Origin: Fundicoccus culcitae
GTDB lineage: Bacteria; Bacillota; Bacilli; Lactobacillales; Aerococcaceae
Length of the DNA: 64,000 bases
Direction: 5' to 3'
Assembly: GCF_024661895.1 (NCBI RefSeq)
Contig: NZ_CP102453.1
Location: 1,240,001 to 1,304,000 of the forward strand
The notes beneath the pieces are model-generated. The model was not told the DNA's origin. It did no database searches and saw only the letters and a list, made by a program, of their open reading frames with translations. The position numbers and the translations under genes are program-made. Below are positions 1-9,006 of this stretch, one piece after another (positions within the stretch are counted from its first letter, which is position 1; each line of letters starts with the position of its first letter).

Positions 1-384
1 ATACTTTTCAATCATTTCACGAGGGATAGAACGCGTTAACCCATCTTGATAAAATTCCAAAGGCGTCAAACCACCACCAGTCATGTTAAACGCATCCGGT
101 AAATCGTTAGAAGCAACCATGATTGAATTTTGAGTAGAGTCCCAAGTGTCAGTAAATGTATTTTCAATCTTAATATTAAACATTTCTTCTAAACGTGTTT
201 GTACCCAGTTTCCATCAACAGCACGTCCTTTGGTAACCATACCCGACAACTGCATTTCAACCGGTTCAGAAAAATCACCTGGTTCTGGCAGTCCATCTTG
301 AGCAGTAGCTAACACCGGATTAACAAAAACAGAAGCAGCTATCGCACTTGCAGCTAAAAAACGCATTGTTTGACTAAATTTCAT
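1..384 (-). CDS. Extracellular solute-binding protein, N-terminal part (carbohydrate ABC transporter)
   Basis: The gene runs off the left edge, so only the first 128 residues are visible. The start ATG (384-382) follows AAAGGTGAG. The N-terminus is a signal peptide (MKFSQTMRFLAASAIAASVF) with a likely cleavage after ATA. There is no lipobox cysteine, so it may be released or anchored otherwise. The next part (residues about 45-75, LEEMFNIKIENTF then the DTWDS region) resembles the N-lobe of family 1/LplA-type sugar-binding proteins. It lies 29 bp downstream of the acetyl esterase gene on the same strand and is probably co-transcribed under the cre box at 1446. The likely ligand is an acetylated or plant-derived oligosaccharide. 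That is inference from the neighbour. Confidence 0.8.
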   Translation of the reverse strand, partial: MKFSQTMRFLAASAIAASVFVNPVLATAQDGLPEPGDFSEPVEMQLSGMVTKGRAVDGNWVQTRLEEMFNIKIENTFTDTWDSTQNSIMVASNDLPDAFNMTGGGLTPLEFYQDGLTRSIPREMIEKY

Positions 385-413
385 TGTTTCACTCACCTTT
401 TTAATAATGATAT

Positions 414-1385
414 TTATTTAGGGACAATAGTAGCGCCAGTAATCCAATTAAACACATAATCCTTAATTTCATAATGCATCGGTTCATGACCATACTCCGG
501 CATCAAGTAATGTTCTTTGTTGTCAGTTCCCAAATTATTGTAAATCGCATATTGCGTTGACGGTAAACACACATCATCCAACAGACCGGTAATCATCTTC
601 ACTTGCCCTTTAATCCGACTGGCAAAATTCTTAACATCAATATAAGCCAATGTATCCAACACTTTTTCTTCCGTTAAATGCAAGGGATCCCTTAAAAAGA
701 AATAACGAAATAGCTCATTATAGGCTTCGGTATTGTTAACAGTTTCTATCACACGCTTAAAATCTGACAGAAAAGGATAAATGGCGACCGTGAGATTTAT
801 TTTAGGGTTTAAAGCCGCAGCTACCAAAGCCAAAGCACCCCCCTGAGAATCGCCATAAGAACTTAAACGACTCGCATCCACAAAATCCATAGACGCCACA
901 ACTTCAACCAATTGATAAACATCCAAAAAGGCTTTGCGAAAATACAAATGATCGCGACCCTCGTCCAAACCTCGAACAATATGCCCCTTCACCGTACTCC
1001 CCTTGTAAACGCCCAAATCCTCAGACTTACCCGCCTGACCGCGCACATCCAAAGCCACAACACCATGACCCGTCGCCGCATAAGGAAACAAATCCGTCCA
1101 ATCCTTGCTACGTCCATGGTAACCATGAAACATAAAAACGACCGGCACATTCTCCAACTTTTTCGGAAAAACCGCCTTCGCATAGATTTCACTACCATCG
1201 ACAGCCTGAAACCTTAAATCATAACAGCGAACGCCATCCAAAGAAAAATCTTTTTCAACCAGCTGATACCTTGTTTCCTCAGGCACCAAGGCCACTTGCT
1301 GATCCCAAAACACATCAAAATCCGACGGTTTCGCCCAACTCCCCCTGTACACTTCCAATTGATCACGCGACATGCCTTCTGCCAT
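414..1385 (-). CDS. Acetylxylan esterase / cephalosporin-C deacetylase (carbohydrate esterase family 7)
   Basis: The 323-residue length is normal for CE7 enzymes, which remove acetyl groups from short xylo-oligosaccharides inside the cell. Visible family marks are HGYHGR (87-92), the RGQ motif (115-117), nucleophile Ser180 in GDSQGG, the acid at Asp270 or Asp271 in GLLDDV, and His300 in YGHE. There is no signal peptide, as expected for a cytoplasmic CE7 enzyme. The ATG at 1385 follows AAGGGGG at good spacing. It is the first gene before a sugar-binding protein, which suggests import of acetylated oligosaccharides followed by deacetylation. The perfect cre box 60 bp upstream points to carbon catabolite control. 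Confidence 0.93.
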   Translation of the reverse strand: MAEGMSRDQLEVYRGSWAKPSDFDVFWDQQVALVPEETRYQLVEKDFSLDGVRCYDLRFQAVDGSEIYAKAVFPKKLENVPVVFMFHGYHGRSKDWTDLFPYAATGHGVVALDVRGQAGKSEDLGVYKGSTVKGHIVRGLDEGRDHLYFRKAFLDVYQLVEVVASMDFVDASRLSSYGDSQGGALALVAAALNPKINLTVAIYPFLSDFKRVIETVNNTEAYNELFRYFFLRDPLHLTEEKVLDTLAYIDVKNFASRIKGQVKMITGLLDDVCLPSTQYAIYNNLGTDNKEHYLMPEYGHEPMHYEIKDYVFNWITGATIVPK

Positions 1386-1445
1386 GCCAAACCCCCTTCA
1401 CCCCAATAAATATCACTGCAACACGACAACCATAAAATCACGTTT

Positions 1446-1459
1446 TGAAAACGTTAACA
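1446..1459 (-). promoter_or_regulatory. cre box (CcpA site) upstream of the esterase operon
   Basis: TGAAAACGTTAACA matches the cre consensus TGWNANCGNTNWCA at every fixed position. It lies about 60 bp upstream of the esterase start. A second, weaker AACGTT-type element (AGAAAACGTTTGCG) lies near 1524-1537. Confidence 0.75.
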
Positions 1460-1621
1460 TAATAATAACGTTTACTTATACCTTAAAGTTTCAAATTTTT
1501 TAACTAAATTTGTACTATTTTCAAAGAAAACGTTTGCGTTCAATACCGCATGCAAATTAATAGCAAAATTATTATATTTTTAAGATAATAGACTTAGTCA
1601 ATAACTAAGGAGGCTACAATA

Positions 1622-1963
1622 ATGGAAGAAAATTACACCATATTTATTGAAAATGCAGGCGGGATGATGGTGACGCGCTCACTGTTAGAAGGTACATCGA
1701 AGTTAAAATGGATTTTCCGTTCCGAGAGCCAGCACCCTGATGATAACGGCTGGCGTGCCCTAGGTGATACAGATACCGAAGAGTATATTAATGTGGTGGA
1801 AAATAATGTCATCATTGACTTTAATCGCTTAGCCACCATGGAACCAGCCGTCTTATCCATTTATCAACTACCGGTGGGGACCGATCTGGTGTTCCATGAT
1901 GATGAAACCGGCAGATATTTCACCGATATTCGCACGGGAGAACGACTTCGTTTTGAAAAATAA
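1622..1963 (+). CDS. DUF2185 family protein
   Basis: This 113-residue cytoplasmic protein follows an AAGGAGG ribosome site. The central block (GWRALGDTDTEEYINVVEN, about residues 41-60) and the late block (PAVLSIYQLPVGTDLVF) match the DUF2185 pattern. Proteins of this family are small, acidic and often found as possible immunity-type proteins, but the function is not established. It stands alone between divergent genes and ends in its own terminator. The neighbouring ATPase locus on the opposite strand ends against that terminator. Confidence 0.75.
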   Translation: MEENYTIFIENAGGMMVTRSLLEGTSKLKWIFRSESQHPDDNGWRALGDTDTEEYINVVENNVIIDFNRLATMEPAVLSIYQLPVGTDLVFHDDETGRYFTDIRTGERLRFEK

Positions 1964-1976
1964 ATATAACGTAAGA

Positions 1977-2013
1977 AGCAGCCACTGTAGATAAACTTAA
2001 GTGGCTGCTTTTG
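1977..2013 (+). terminator. Rho-independent terminator after DUF2185 gene
   Basis: AGCAGCCACT pairs with AGTGGCTGCT across a 13-nt loop and is followed by TTTT. Confidence 0.85.
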
Positions 2014-2017
2014 GTTA

Positions 2018-2113
2018 CTATATGTGTAGACGATATGGGATATCAGATAAAGTAGGAACAGAATCGTCAAACTCACCTTCTACGATCAACAGAATAATTT
2101 TAACATCATTCAT
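2018..2113 (-). pseudogene. Truncated partner of the AAA ATPase (RloB/TOPRIM-like N-terminus only)
   Basis: The ATG at 2113-2111 overlaps the end of the ATPase gene (ATGAATGA), the usual translational coupling of a two-gene operon. Only 31 residues remain before TAG. They begin MNDVKIILLIVEGEFDD, a beta strand followed by an acidic VEGE turn as at the start of TOPRIM or RloB nucleases. The reading frame then runs directly into the terminator of the opposite-strand DUF2185 gene. The rest of the effector therefore seems deleted. Assignment to RloB, AriB (DUF4435) or another TOPRIM effector cannot be decided from 31 residues. Confidence 0.5.
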
Positions 2114-3503
2114 AATCCGTACCTTCTTCTTGAATGATGCTTGATTTTCTAAAACTTCTTTGTATTTTAGCTATACTAGTAGTGTTATATAATTCATGTT
2201 GCCCCGTCTTGTATTGAATATCTCTGAGGTAGACATTACGCAAATTATTAGACTGTTTAATATTATGCGCCTTAACATAACGATTAGATTGATCCGTTGT
2301 TGTAAAAATAATTTTCCTTTCACTTATAGTTTCTAATGGTCTTAAATTATGTGAAGTAAAAATTATCTGTCCTTTAGCGCCTTCTGATAAAACCGTCAAC
2401 AATTCTCCTAATAAAAATTCATATACACCACTGTCCAACTCATCAATCGCTACAATAGCAAGTCGTGAATTATAACCAGCTATTAACGCACTAAGAATGG
2501 ATACAATTTTCTTTACTCCGTCAGATTCTGCTCTAAAAGGAAATTGTTTGCCGTCTCTATTAGAATTTAGTTCAACACGGTAACCTTTTTCACCTGTTTC
2601 GGTGACCTGTTCACCGTAAACATGCAAAACAAGTTTCATCTTCGGAATAATTTGCGGTAGAACCAAATTAATCTGCTCAATAATCGCAGAAATCACTTTA
2701 TAATGTTGTTGCTCAAGTAAGGAAGACTGTAAAGCATCTAATCCTATTGTTCCAAAATAATACTCACTCTGATTACCTTTCTTATTAACGACCGAAAATA
2801 AAAACGGAATATAAAATTGTGAATAGACTAATCCCGACATCTTATTATCAAAAACAAAAATATTCTTCGCTATTAATTCAATAGCCTCCATACACTCTTT
2901 TAGCTCATCAAGATTCTTATTTTTGGATGCTTCAATCGTTCCTTTAATAACATCTGAAAAAATAACGGATTGCTGATCTTTATCCGATTGTTTAACCGCA
3001 ACATTTAACATCGTTCTATTAGTCTGATTATTTCTAAAGTAAGAAACAGGTTTTAATTCCGGCTTTTTATCTTTATTATTTCTAGAAAACGTTATTAAAT
3101 TTTTAGTCCGCGAGTTGTTCTTTAATTCTTTTGTCTCTAAAGATTCGTATAAAATCGTTATTCTATTTTCATAATTTTTCATTTCATTTAACGTGCTTAC
3201 TTTCTCTAAAATAACGGAATAGGATATCAATCGCTCCTCATTTATTTTAAAAGTTACCGAAACGGTTGACTGAGTGTTATTATTTAACAAATCCACAAAA
3301 TATTCTTCTAATTCCTCGCCTAATAATAAATTTCTACACAGATTTATCGCATCAATAACAGTTGTTTTTCCAGAGCCATTTTGGCCATAAATTCCAACCA
3401 TATTAAGAACCTCGTCATTATAAGTTAAATTGATTTCACCATTATCCACATTCTTTAAATTTTTTAGTTGAATATCTACTAACTTAATACTTTCAATATT
3501 CAT
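2106..3503 (-). CDS. AAA_15-type ATP-binding protein (AbiLi/AriA-like defence ATPase)
   Basis: This 465-residue ABC/SMC-like ATPase has Walker A GIYGQNGSGKTT at 37-48, Walker B with the acidic IDELDS at 353-358, and the switch histidine in TSHNLRP at about 385. The spacing, with a long insert between the motifs, fits the AAA_15 (COG1106) family. These ATPases serve as sensors in anti-phage pairs such as AbiL (with RloB) or PARIS (with the TOPRIM protein AriB). The start at 3503 has a GAGGTG ribosome site. The gene appears intact while the overlapping downstream effector is reduced to 31 codons, so the pair is unlikely to work as a defence system. Confidence 0.8.
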   Translation of the reverse strand: MNIESIKLVDIQLKNLKNVDNGEINLTYNDEVLNMVGIYGQNGSGKTTVIDAINLCRNLLLGEELEEYFVDLLNNNTQSTVSVTFKINEERLISYSVILEKVSTLNEMKNYENRITILYESLETKELKNNSRTKNLITFSRNNKDKKPELKPVSYFRNNQTNRTMLNVAVKQSDKDQQSVIFSDVIKGTIEASKNKNLDELKECMEAIELIAKNIFVFDNKMSGLVYSQFYIPFLFSVVNKKGNQSEYYFGTIGLDALQSSLLEQQHYKVISAIIEQINLVLPQIIPKMKLVLHVYGEQVTETGEKGYRVELNSNRDGKQFPFRAESDGVKKIVSILSALIAGYNSRLAIVAIDELDSGVYEFLLGELLTVLSEGAKGQIIFTSHNLRPLETISERKIIFTTTDQSNRYVKAHNIKQSNNLRNVYLRDIQYKTGQHELYNTTSIAKIQRSFRKSSIIQEEGTDYE

Positions 3504-3640
3504 GAAATCACCTCATTAACGTATTTACTAATATTATACACTATTTTTAACTTATGAGTTAATAAAGTGACTTTTTAGAATAAAAAATACCGAATTAGAT
3601 AGTTATTATGTTTTTTTTAAATAAATATCATTACAAAAAT

Positions 3641-3676
3641 AGTCCACATTTAGTTTTCTAGACTAAATGTAGGACT
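3641..3676 (-). terminator. Terminator after the SDR gene
   Basis: On the minus strand AGTCC(TA)CATTTAGT pairs with ACTAAATG(T)GGACT and is followed by ATTTTTG. It lies in the otherwise empty 297-bp gap between the SDR gene and the ATPase promoter. Confidence 0.65.
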
Positions 3677-3800
3677 CCTTTGATTGCTCTATTTGCTAGT
3701 TTAAATACAAAACATCTAATTTCTTGAACCATTCGACAGTGTATATGAATGGTATAGCTCTTTTCTTCAACTTGCGTTTTCAACGCCATCAATCATCACA

Positions 3801-4481
3801 TTAATGATTCCGAATCACAAGCTCCGACACATTAATATTCCGCCGTTCTTCCATGCTGTTCACGATAATTTCAGCAACATCATCCGCCGCCATCATACCA
3901 CCCATATTATCCTCGTCAATCACACCATCCCAAAACGGCGTTGCCATCCCGCCCATGTAAATACCACTCACTCGAATGCCCGTCTCCGCCAATTCCTTTT
4001 GCAAACTCTCGGTAAACCCCTTCACTCCAAACTTGCTGGCACAATAAACCGACTCCGTCACTTTCCCTTCAAGTCCCGCCGTCGAGACAATATTAATAAT
4101 TTGTCCCGCACCAGCTGCCTTCATGGCCGGTAACACTTGCTGCGTACAAAAAATCGTCCCCTTCAAATTAATGTCGATCATCGCGTCGACCTGCTCAACC
4201 GATAAGGCTTCAGCCAACTCAAAATACCCGACACCAGCGTTATTTATTAAAAGATCCACCGAACGAATATCCCTGAATACGGTAGTGACTGCTGTATAAG
4301 AAGACACATCAAGGACATGAATGGAATAATCAGAGGTCCCCAAACTGGCAGCAACTTTTTGTAATTTATCGCTATTTCGACCCATCAAGGTCACATGATA
4401 CCCTTTGTCAGCATAAAGATGCGCTAAAGAAGCACCAAGACCACTGCCTGCACCAGTAATTACAACATGTTTTTTGTTCAT
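3801..4481 (-). CDS. SDR-family oxidoreductase
   Basis: This classical short-chain dehydrogenase has 226 residues. The cofactor motif TGAGSGLG is at 9-16 and NNAG at 80-83. The catalytic residues are Ser133, Tyr146 and Lys150 (YCASK). An Arg after the second strand (GRNSDK, about 35) suggests NADP(H). The C-terminus is short compared with 240-260-residue relatives. The ATG at 4481 follows AAAAGGAG. The substrate cannot be told, and the gene is monocistronic with its own terminator. Confidence 0.9.
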   Translation of the reverse strand: MNKKHVVITGAGSGLGASLAHLYADKGYHVTLMGRNSDKLQKVAASLGTSDYSIHVLDVSSYTAVTTVFRDIRSVDLLINNAGVGYFELAEALSVEQVDAMIDINLKGTIFCTQQVLPAMKAAGAGQIINIVSTAGLEGKVTESVYCASKFGVKGFTESLQKELAETGIRVSGIYMGGMATPFWDGVIDEDNMGGMMAADDVAEIIVNSMEERRNINVSELVIRNH

Positions 4482-4529
4482 TGAAAGACTCCTTTTACAT
4501 TTTAATTAAAAAATGGACAAATAGATGAT

Positions 4530-5275
4530 TTAACCTAAAAGTTCATTTAACACTGTAACTATTTCATCCCTACTTAATAGTATATCATTATTTTGTGGTA
4601 TCGTACTTTTATTATTCTCTAATTGATGTAAAAATATTGTCATATCTTTTTGAATCGATTCTTCTAAAATAAATTTATCACTATTCATTAAAGAACCCGC
4701 CAAGCGAGAAATATCATTCAAATGTTTCTTTACATCCCTTCCATCTACTGATTTATCATCTTGTTCTTTTCTGCTTTTTAAATCTAACCAAGCTTTAGCC
4801 TTTAAGACAATTAGAGTTTTATCATTCAAAATTGAATAACCATTAAGCACCTGTTTACCTGATGATAATTAATTCATAATAATTATCATCAAGCAATAAA
4901 GCAGATAAACTCATATTTTCATAAAAAAGAAAGAGGTGTTTTCCTTCCTTTACTGAACAGTTCAAAAGGTTTTTTAGCAAACAATTCAATTATTTTTGGA
5001 TACTCAGGATTATTTGTCATAAAGCGAAATAATTAGTTTCCTATTTCAACTTCGGGTACATAAGATCCTGCTTCCAAAAAATTCTTTAAAGCAATATAAA
5101 ATAATTTTTCAGGATTAGTAATAACCATATCATAATCTTTTGTAGTCCGACTAGTAAATCCTCTATCATCCAAAATAAATGAAGTAGCAGTACCTCCAAT
5201 TACAACATAATGATTTTCAAAACCTGCAAATGCTTGTCTAAATTTCTCATTATAGTTGACACTCACAAAAATCAT
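4530..5275 (-). pseudogene. Nucleotidyltransferase toxin gene (AbiEii-like), frameshifted and broken
   Basis: The N-terminal part (5275-5033) encodes YVVIGGTATSFILDD and the KDYDMVI strand, the GG and D-x-D nucleotidyltransferase core of AbiEii-type toxins, then stops at TAA. Related coding potential continues in a new frame (FRFMTNNPEYPK onward, then a stop) and in another frame (YENMSLSALLLDDNYYELII). It resumes in the 106-codon block ending at 4530, which has KAKAWLDLKSRKEQ and VDGRDVKKHLNDISRLAG, the usual C-terminal signature. At least two frameshifts or stops break the gene. It overlaps the antitoxin-like gene by 4 bp, the normal order of a type IV pair. Confidence 0.8.
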
Positions 5276-6249
5276 CCCTCTCTGACACCGCTATTCTGTC
5301 CAACACCCTTCATAGCGAACCCTAAAGCTTCCTCAACCCTTGGATCATCGACGTCTTTCAAAGTTAAATACAGAGAAAGCCTATCTACTAGATTATCATT
5401 GATTATTGGTGTGTATTTCCACAATTGAATTTCAACAAACGATTGATTTACCAATACATTCTCCTCGTAAATAGTTAAATAATTTTTCTTATTTACTAAG
5501 CGAAACTCTGCTTCTGACATTGCCACAATGCTATGTTCTTCACTCAAATCGGTTAATTGGCTCAAAGCTGAAGTACCCGCATACCCCCAATGCACCTCAT
5601 TCTTGACAACCGAGTCAAAAACTTCTTTTTCAAGAAATAGCGTCTTTTTCACTGGATTAAGTAAATACTGCTGTCCCTCTATTAAAATCTCATTCAAATC
5701 CTTCTCAGCTGAATAAGTCCCATGTTGAGACTTCAGCCAACCCAATTGAACAAATTTATTTAAAACCCGATAAACCGTCGCAATTGACACCCGAGTCCTT
5801 TTTTCAACAGTACTTGCTACAATAAGTTCTTTTGATTCTGTAATAAGATAAATAAAGACTAACTGCTCACTAGGAGTAAACGTCTTCTCAACCAATACTT
5901 CGAGGTTTTTATTTAAGATTAGACCTAAACTTGGAACAAAAAGACTCCCTTTATAATCAATAAATGGTATTCTAGCCTTTATTAACAACTGCTTCTCATC
6001 ATCTGATAATCGATTAAAAACCAATATATAGTTCCCATTGTATGGCCGGCTAATAAACTCTGCTTGCTTAACAAATTGTTCTAAACTTCCTCGACGTTTT
6101 TCTTTAATCATCAAAAAGATATCGTCGGTGATTTCAATCGTATTGATAATAAATTTCATCTTATAAGCAATTGGTAGGTTCAAATCAATTTCTTTAATAG
6201 GTGCATCGATATTATATTTTTTAAAAACTTCTTCTACTTTATTCTTCAT
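5272..6249 (-). CDS. AbiEi-like winged-helix antitoxin / regulator
   Basis: I place the start at ATG 6249-6247 because GGAGGTG lies 6 nt upstream. An ATG 33 bp earlier has no ribosome site. The 325-residue protein has an N-terminal region like a degenerate nuclease or DNA-binding fold. A winged helix follows in the middle (VEKRTRVSIATVYRVLNKFVQLGWLK), then a C-terminal domain of about 170 residues. It overlaps by ATGA with a nucleotidyltransferase gene, the standard antitoxin-toxin order of AbiE-like type IV systems. The gene is open while its partner is broken. Family assignment rests on partner and architecture, so a generic transcription regulator remains possible. Confidence 0.65.
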   Translation of the reverse strand: MKNKVEEVFKKYNIDAPIKEIDLNLPIAYKMKFIINTIEITDDIFLMIKEKRRGSLEQFVKQAEFISRPYNGNYILVFNRLSDDEKQLLIKARIPFIDYKGSLFVPSLGLILNKNLEVLVEKTFTPSEQLVFIYLITESKELIVASTVEKRTRVSIATVYRVLNKFVQLGWLKSQHGTYSAEKDLNEILIEGQQYLLNPVKKTLFLEKEVFDSVVKNEVHWGYAGTSALSQLTDLSEEHSIVAMSEAEFRLVNKKNYLTIYEENVLVNQSFVEIQLWKYTPIINDNLVDRLSLYLTLKDVDDPRVEEALGFAMKGVGQNSGVREG

Positions 6250-6394
6250 ATTAAACACCTCCACTTTATCATTTATCTGCATTATATCATTACCTATGAT
6301 AATTTACAATTATACTGATAATATCAGTGGCGTAAAAGCCCCACAATCAAGTGTTTCCACTCAACGGTAGGGCTCAATTTACTTATGCTTAATT

Positions 6395-6586
6395 TTAAAA
6401 CCGATCATCATCTTCAACCACATGTCCATCCACATCATCGATATCCAACTCTTCACGACGAGTCGTTTCGGTAACTGTTTCATGGTCAGTATGACGTGTT
6501 TTTTCAACTTCAAACTCATCCGTCACCACGGTATCTTTCGATAAAACCACTTCTTCTTCAGACACAGGAATCACGATATCTTCCAT
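6395..6586 (-). pseudogene. Duplicated 3' fragment of the ysnF-like gene
   Basis: The 63 codons repeat almost exactly the last 63 residues of the YsnF/AvaK-domain protein encoded at 16672-17622 (IVIPVSEEEVVLSKDTVV through GHVVEDD). Only the final residues differ. No ribosome site precedes the ATG at 6586, and the 5' four fifths of the gene are absent. It is best read as a leftover of a duplication, not a gene. Confidence 0.85.
6408..6584 (-). repeat. Direct repeat copy A (left border of the GH66 module)
   Basis: The segment matches 16685-16861 without gaps, with two mismatches seen over 177 bp. The offset is 10277 bp and the orientation is the same. Confidence 0.9.
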
Positions 6587-6684
6587 GTCATTAATATTAT
6601 CACTATAAGTTAATTAAATCATCACCATTTGTCGCAACATATTAATAATTTAACCTCAAATCTCAAAAAACAAATCTTTTGTAA

Positions 6685-8979
6685 TCACAAATCGCCCAAT
6701 TTTTCAATTTTTATACTATCTACCTCTAGCATAGCTTGATTATTACTTTCAAATTCAAGTCTTAATCGAAGTCTACCTTCATTAACTTCAACTAATTCTT
6801 CATATTCAACAAATTCATCTCCATATTCAAGTTCAATTACAGATTGATTATTTGTAACAAGAATTAATCTAGACTTGTGTGCTGGTTTACTTGATTGCTT
6901 TGCTATAATACTTACCTTGTATATTCCATCTTCTAATGAAGAAATTGATTGCTCTAAATATTCAATCGCATTCTCACCTTCTATTATCAAATGGTTATTT
7001 TTAACTATAGCAATGCTATTATTACTCATCCAACCTTTTAAACCTGATGTAAAATCTCCATTAACTAATTTATCTATTGAATTATTGTTTACAATTTCTA
7101 TCGACTTAGTAAAATCAATATTTTCAATTTTTATTTCATTTTTATCAAAAAATATCATATCCCAATATTCAATGATGGGAATTTTTATTTCTAGATATTT
7201 TCCATATTCATCTTCAAAATATTCTGGATATAAATTAATAATTTTGGAACTCAATCCAGTATCTGGCGATGTTAAATATGCAGTTTCATATTTCTCATCT
7301 GTGTAGTATTTTAAAGTAAAGTCATTGACAATTCTTGGCTTCATTTTTTCACCATCATTAGATCGCCAAGTGTTATCCATTACATCTAATAAATTTATAA
7401 GATGAATTACTTCATAATTATCATCTTCTTTAGAATAGCCCCAAATTGTATTTGCTTCTCCGTTATTAGAAAAATTCAATGAGTCTATAAGTATCTTTTT
7501 TTCATTATCTTCCAGTCCGTCTCTTAATAAATTTTGATAGGCAACTATGAAATTTTGATAATCTTTTTGCTTTTTTTGATGTACTTCTGTCATATATAAA
7601 TTCCTACTAGGGAAATATTCATTAGATAACATTTGATTGCCATCACCAATTTCAATTCTTGAACCACCAGCAGAATAAACAGCTGCATCCATTAATAGAA
7701 CAGCAGATTCATTAAACGGTAGATTAGAAAGATTCTTAGCGTAATCATAGTGAATATATGCTGGAACTATGAGCGATTTCCCTCCACTTTCTTTTCTCGT
7801 TTGATCTATTTCCATCTTAATAGAGTAATAAGTATCATACTGATTTCCTTCACTATCTCTATCCCACGGCCATATTTCTGCATATAGAACATCAACATTT
7901 GATTGATTGACTAGTTCAATGCCTTGTGCTCCAACAGGATTAAAAACTAAATCATATTGGCTACCTAAACGCTCTTTAACAATATTAAGGAACTCTCTAT
8001 AACTGTCTTTTACATATTTCCCTTTATTCTCATCTCCGATGTCATCATAAGACCACATTTTCCCCCACTCACCAACCGTATCACCATGCCACCCATCAAA
8101 ACCCATAATTTTCATTGCATCTATGTTTTTATCAATAATATAATTTTGCCAATTTGGATTATCAATATCGAAAAAATACAGATTGCTCTGTCCAGTCGGA
8201 CTATACCCCATCGAAAATGTAAATGGGTCTCCTTTCATTTTACCTAATTCACCATGATCCTCCGCATAAAATAATCGCCACTCATCTTCAATACCGAATT
8301 TACGATAATTATTTGTTGCACCATAAACCATATTATAACTTAAACTAGAAATACCTAATCTTTTCGCATCATTAATATATGATTTTACTATATTTCCATC
8401 AACCTTTCTTCCTGCCCAATCCTCCCAAACCATTTCATCATTCGGAGGAATGGGTTGTTGATGCAAATACTTCCAATCATAGAATTCAATAGCATTAAAT
8501 TGCCAATCTTTCATTTGATTAATCACTAATTGAGTATCAATATTTGATTGATAATCTGTTAAATAGCCATATCTAGGAAATTTATGCCAGCTTGATGAAA
8601 CATCTAGTGCAGAAGTTTCCGAATCTATAAATTTTCCGTCTACACTATAGATTTCTACAAACAATAAATAACCTAAATAATCATTACTACCTACAGGAAT
8701 ATTAAAAATTACATTATTATTATTGTTCAAATCAACTATTATGTTACTTTCATCAATTAGTTTATCTAAATGAATTAAGGATAAATTAACTTCTACTTCG
8801 TCATTTAAGTTATCAATAAATGTGACTTCAATTTTCGCAACTTCTCCCGGTATATATCTTGCTTTATCTAAAATAATCCGATCTATCACTTCAAAATGGT
8901 GTTCTGAGGCAATAACTATTCCTGAGTTATTAAAATAAATCATAAATATAAGAGTTAATACACACCACTTAATTTTCAT
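6685..8979 (-). CDS. Glycoside hydrolase family 66 enzyme (dextranase or cycloisomaltooligosaccharide glucanotransferase)
   Basis: This 764-residue secreted enzyme starts at the ATG at 8979. The ATG 12 bp upstream sits directly on the AGGAG ribosome site and is unlikely. A hydrophobic signal segment (MKIKWCVLTLIFMIYF) precedes a beta-sandwich domain. The catalytic TIM barrel follows from WHKFPRYGYLTDY. The GH66 nucleophile is the Asp of GWHGDTVG (about residue 300) and the acid/base is the Glu of YAEIWPW (about 368). After a small beta domain, the last 130 residues (NGDFTSGLKGW) look like a galactose-binding-fold CBM. GH66 enzymes cut or cyclise alpha-1,6-glucan. Its transporter is encoded just upstream in the same operon. 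The long CITase-type internal CBM35 insert is not evident, which favours dextranase. Confidence 0.88.
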   Translation of the reverse strand: MKIKWCVLTLIFMIYFNNSGIVIASEHHFEVIDRIILDKARYIPGEVAKIEVTFIDNLNDEVEVNLSLIHLDKLIDESNIIVDLNNNNNVIFNIPVGSNDYLGYLLFVEIYSVDGKFIDSETSALDVSSSWHKFPRYGYLTDYQSNIDTQLVINQMKDWQFNAIEFYDWKYLHQQPIPPNDEMVWEDWAGRKVDGNIVKSYINDAKRLGISSLSYNMVYGATNNYRKFGIEDEWRLFYAEDHGELGKMKGDPFTFSMGYSPTGQSNLYFFDIDNPNWQNYIIDKNIDAMKIMGFDGWHGDTVGEWGKMWSYDDIGDENKGKYVKDSYREFLNIVKERLGSQYDLVFNPVGAQGIELVNQSNVDVLYAEIWPWDRDSEGNQYDTYYSIKMEIDQTRKESGGKSLIVPAYIHYDYAKNLSNLPFNESAVLLMDAAVYSAGGSRIEIGDGNQMLSNEYFPSRNLYMTEVHQKKQKDYQNFIVAYQNLLRDGLEDNEKKILIDSLNFSNNGEANTIWGYSKEDDNYEVIHLINLLDVMDNTWRSNDGEKMKPRIVNDFTLKYYTDEKYETAYLTSPDTGLSSKIINLYPEYFEDEYGKYLEIKIPIIEYWDMIFFDKNEIKIENIDFTKSIEIVNNNSIDKLVNGDFTSGLKGWMSNNSIAIVKNNHLIIEGENAIEYLEQSISSLEDGIYKVSIIAKQSSKPAHKSRLILVTNNQSVIELEYGDEFVEYEELVEVNEGRLRLRLEFESNNQAMLEVDSIKIEKLGDL

Positions 8980-9006
8980 CAAATATTGCATCTCCTAGAA
9001 TTTTGT

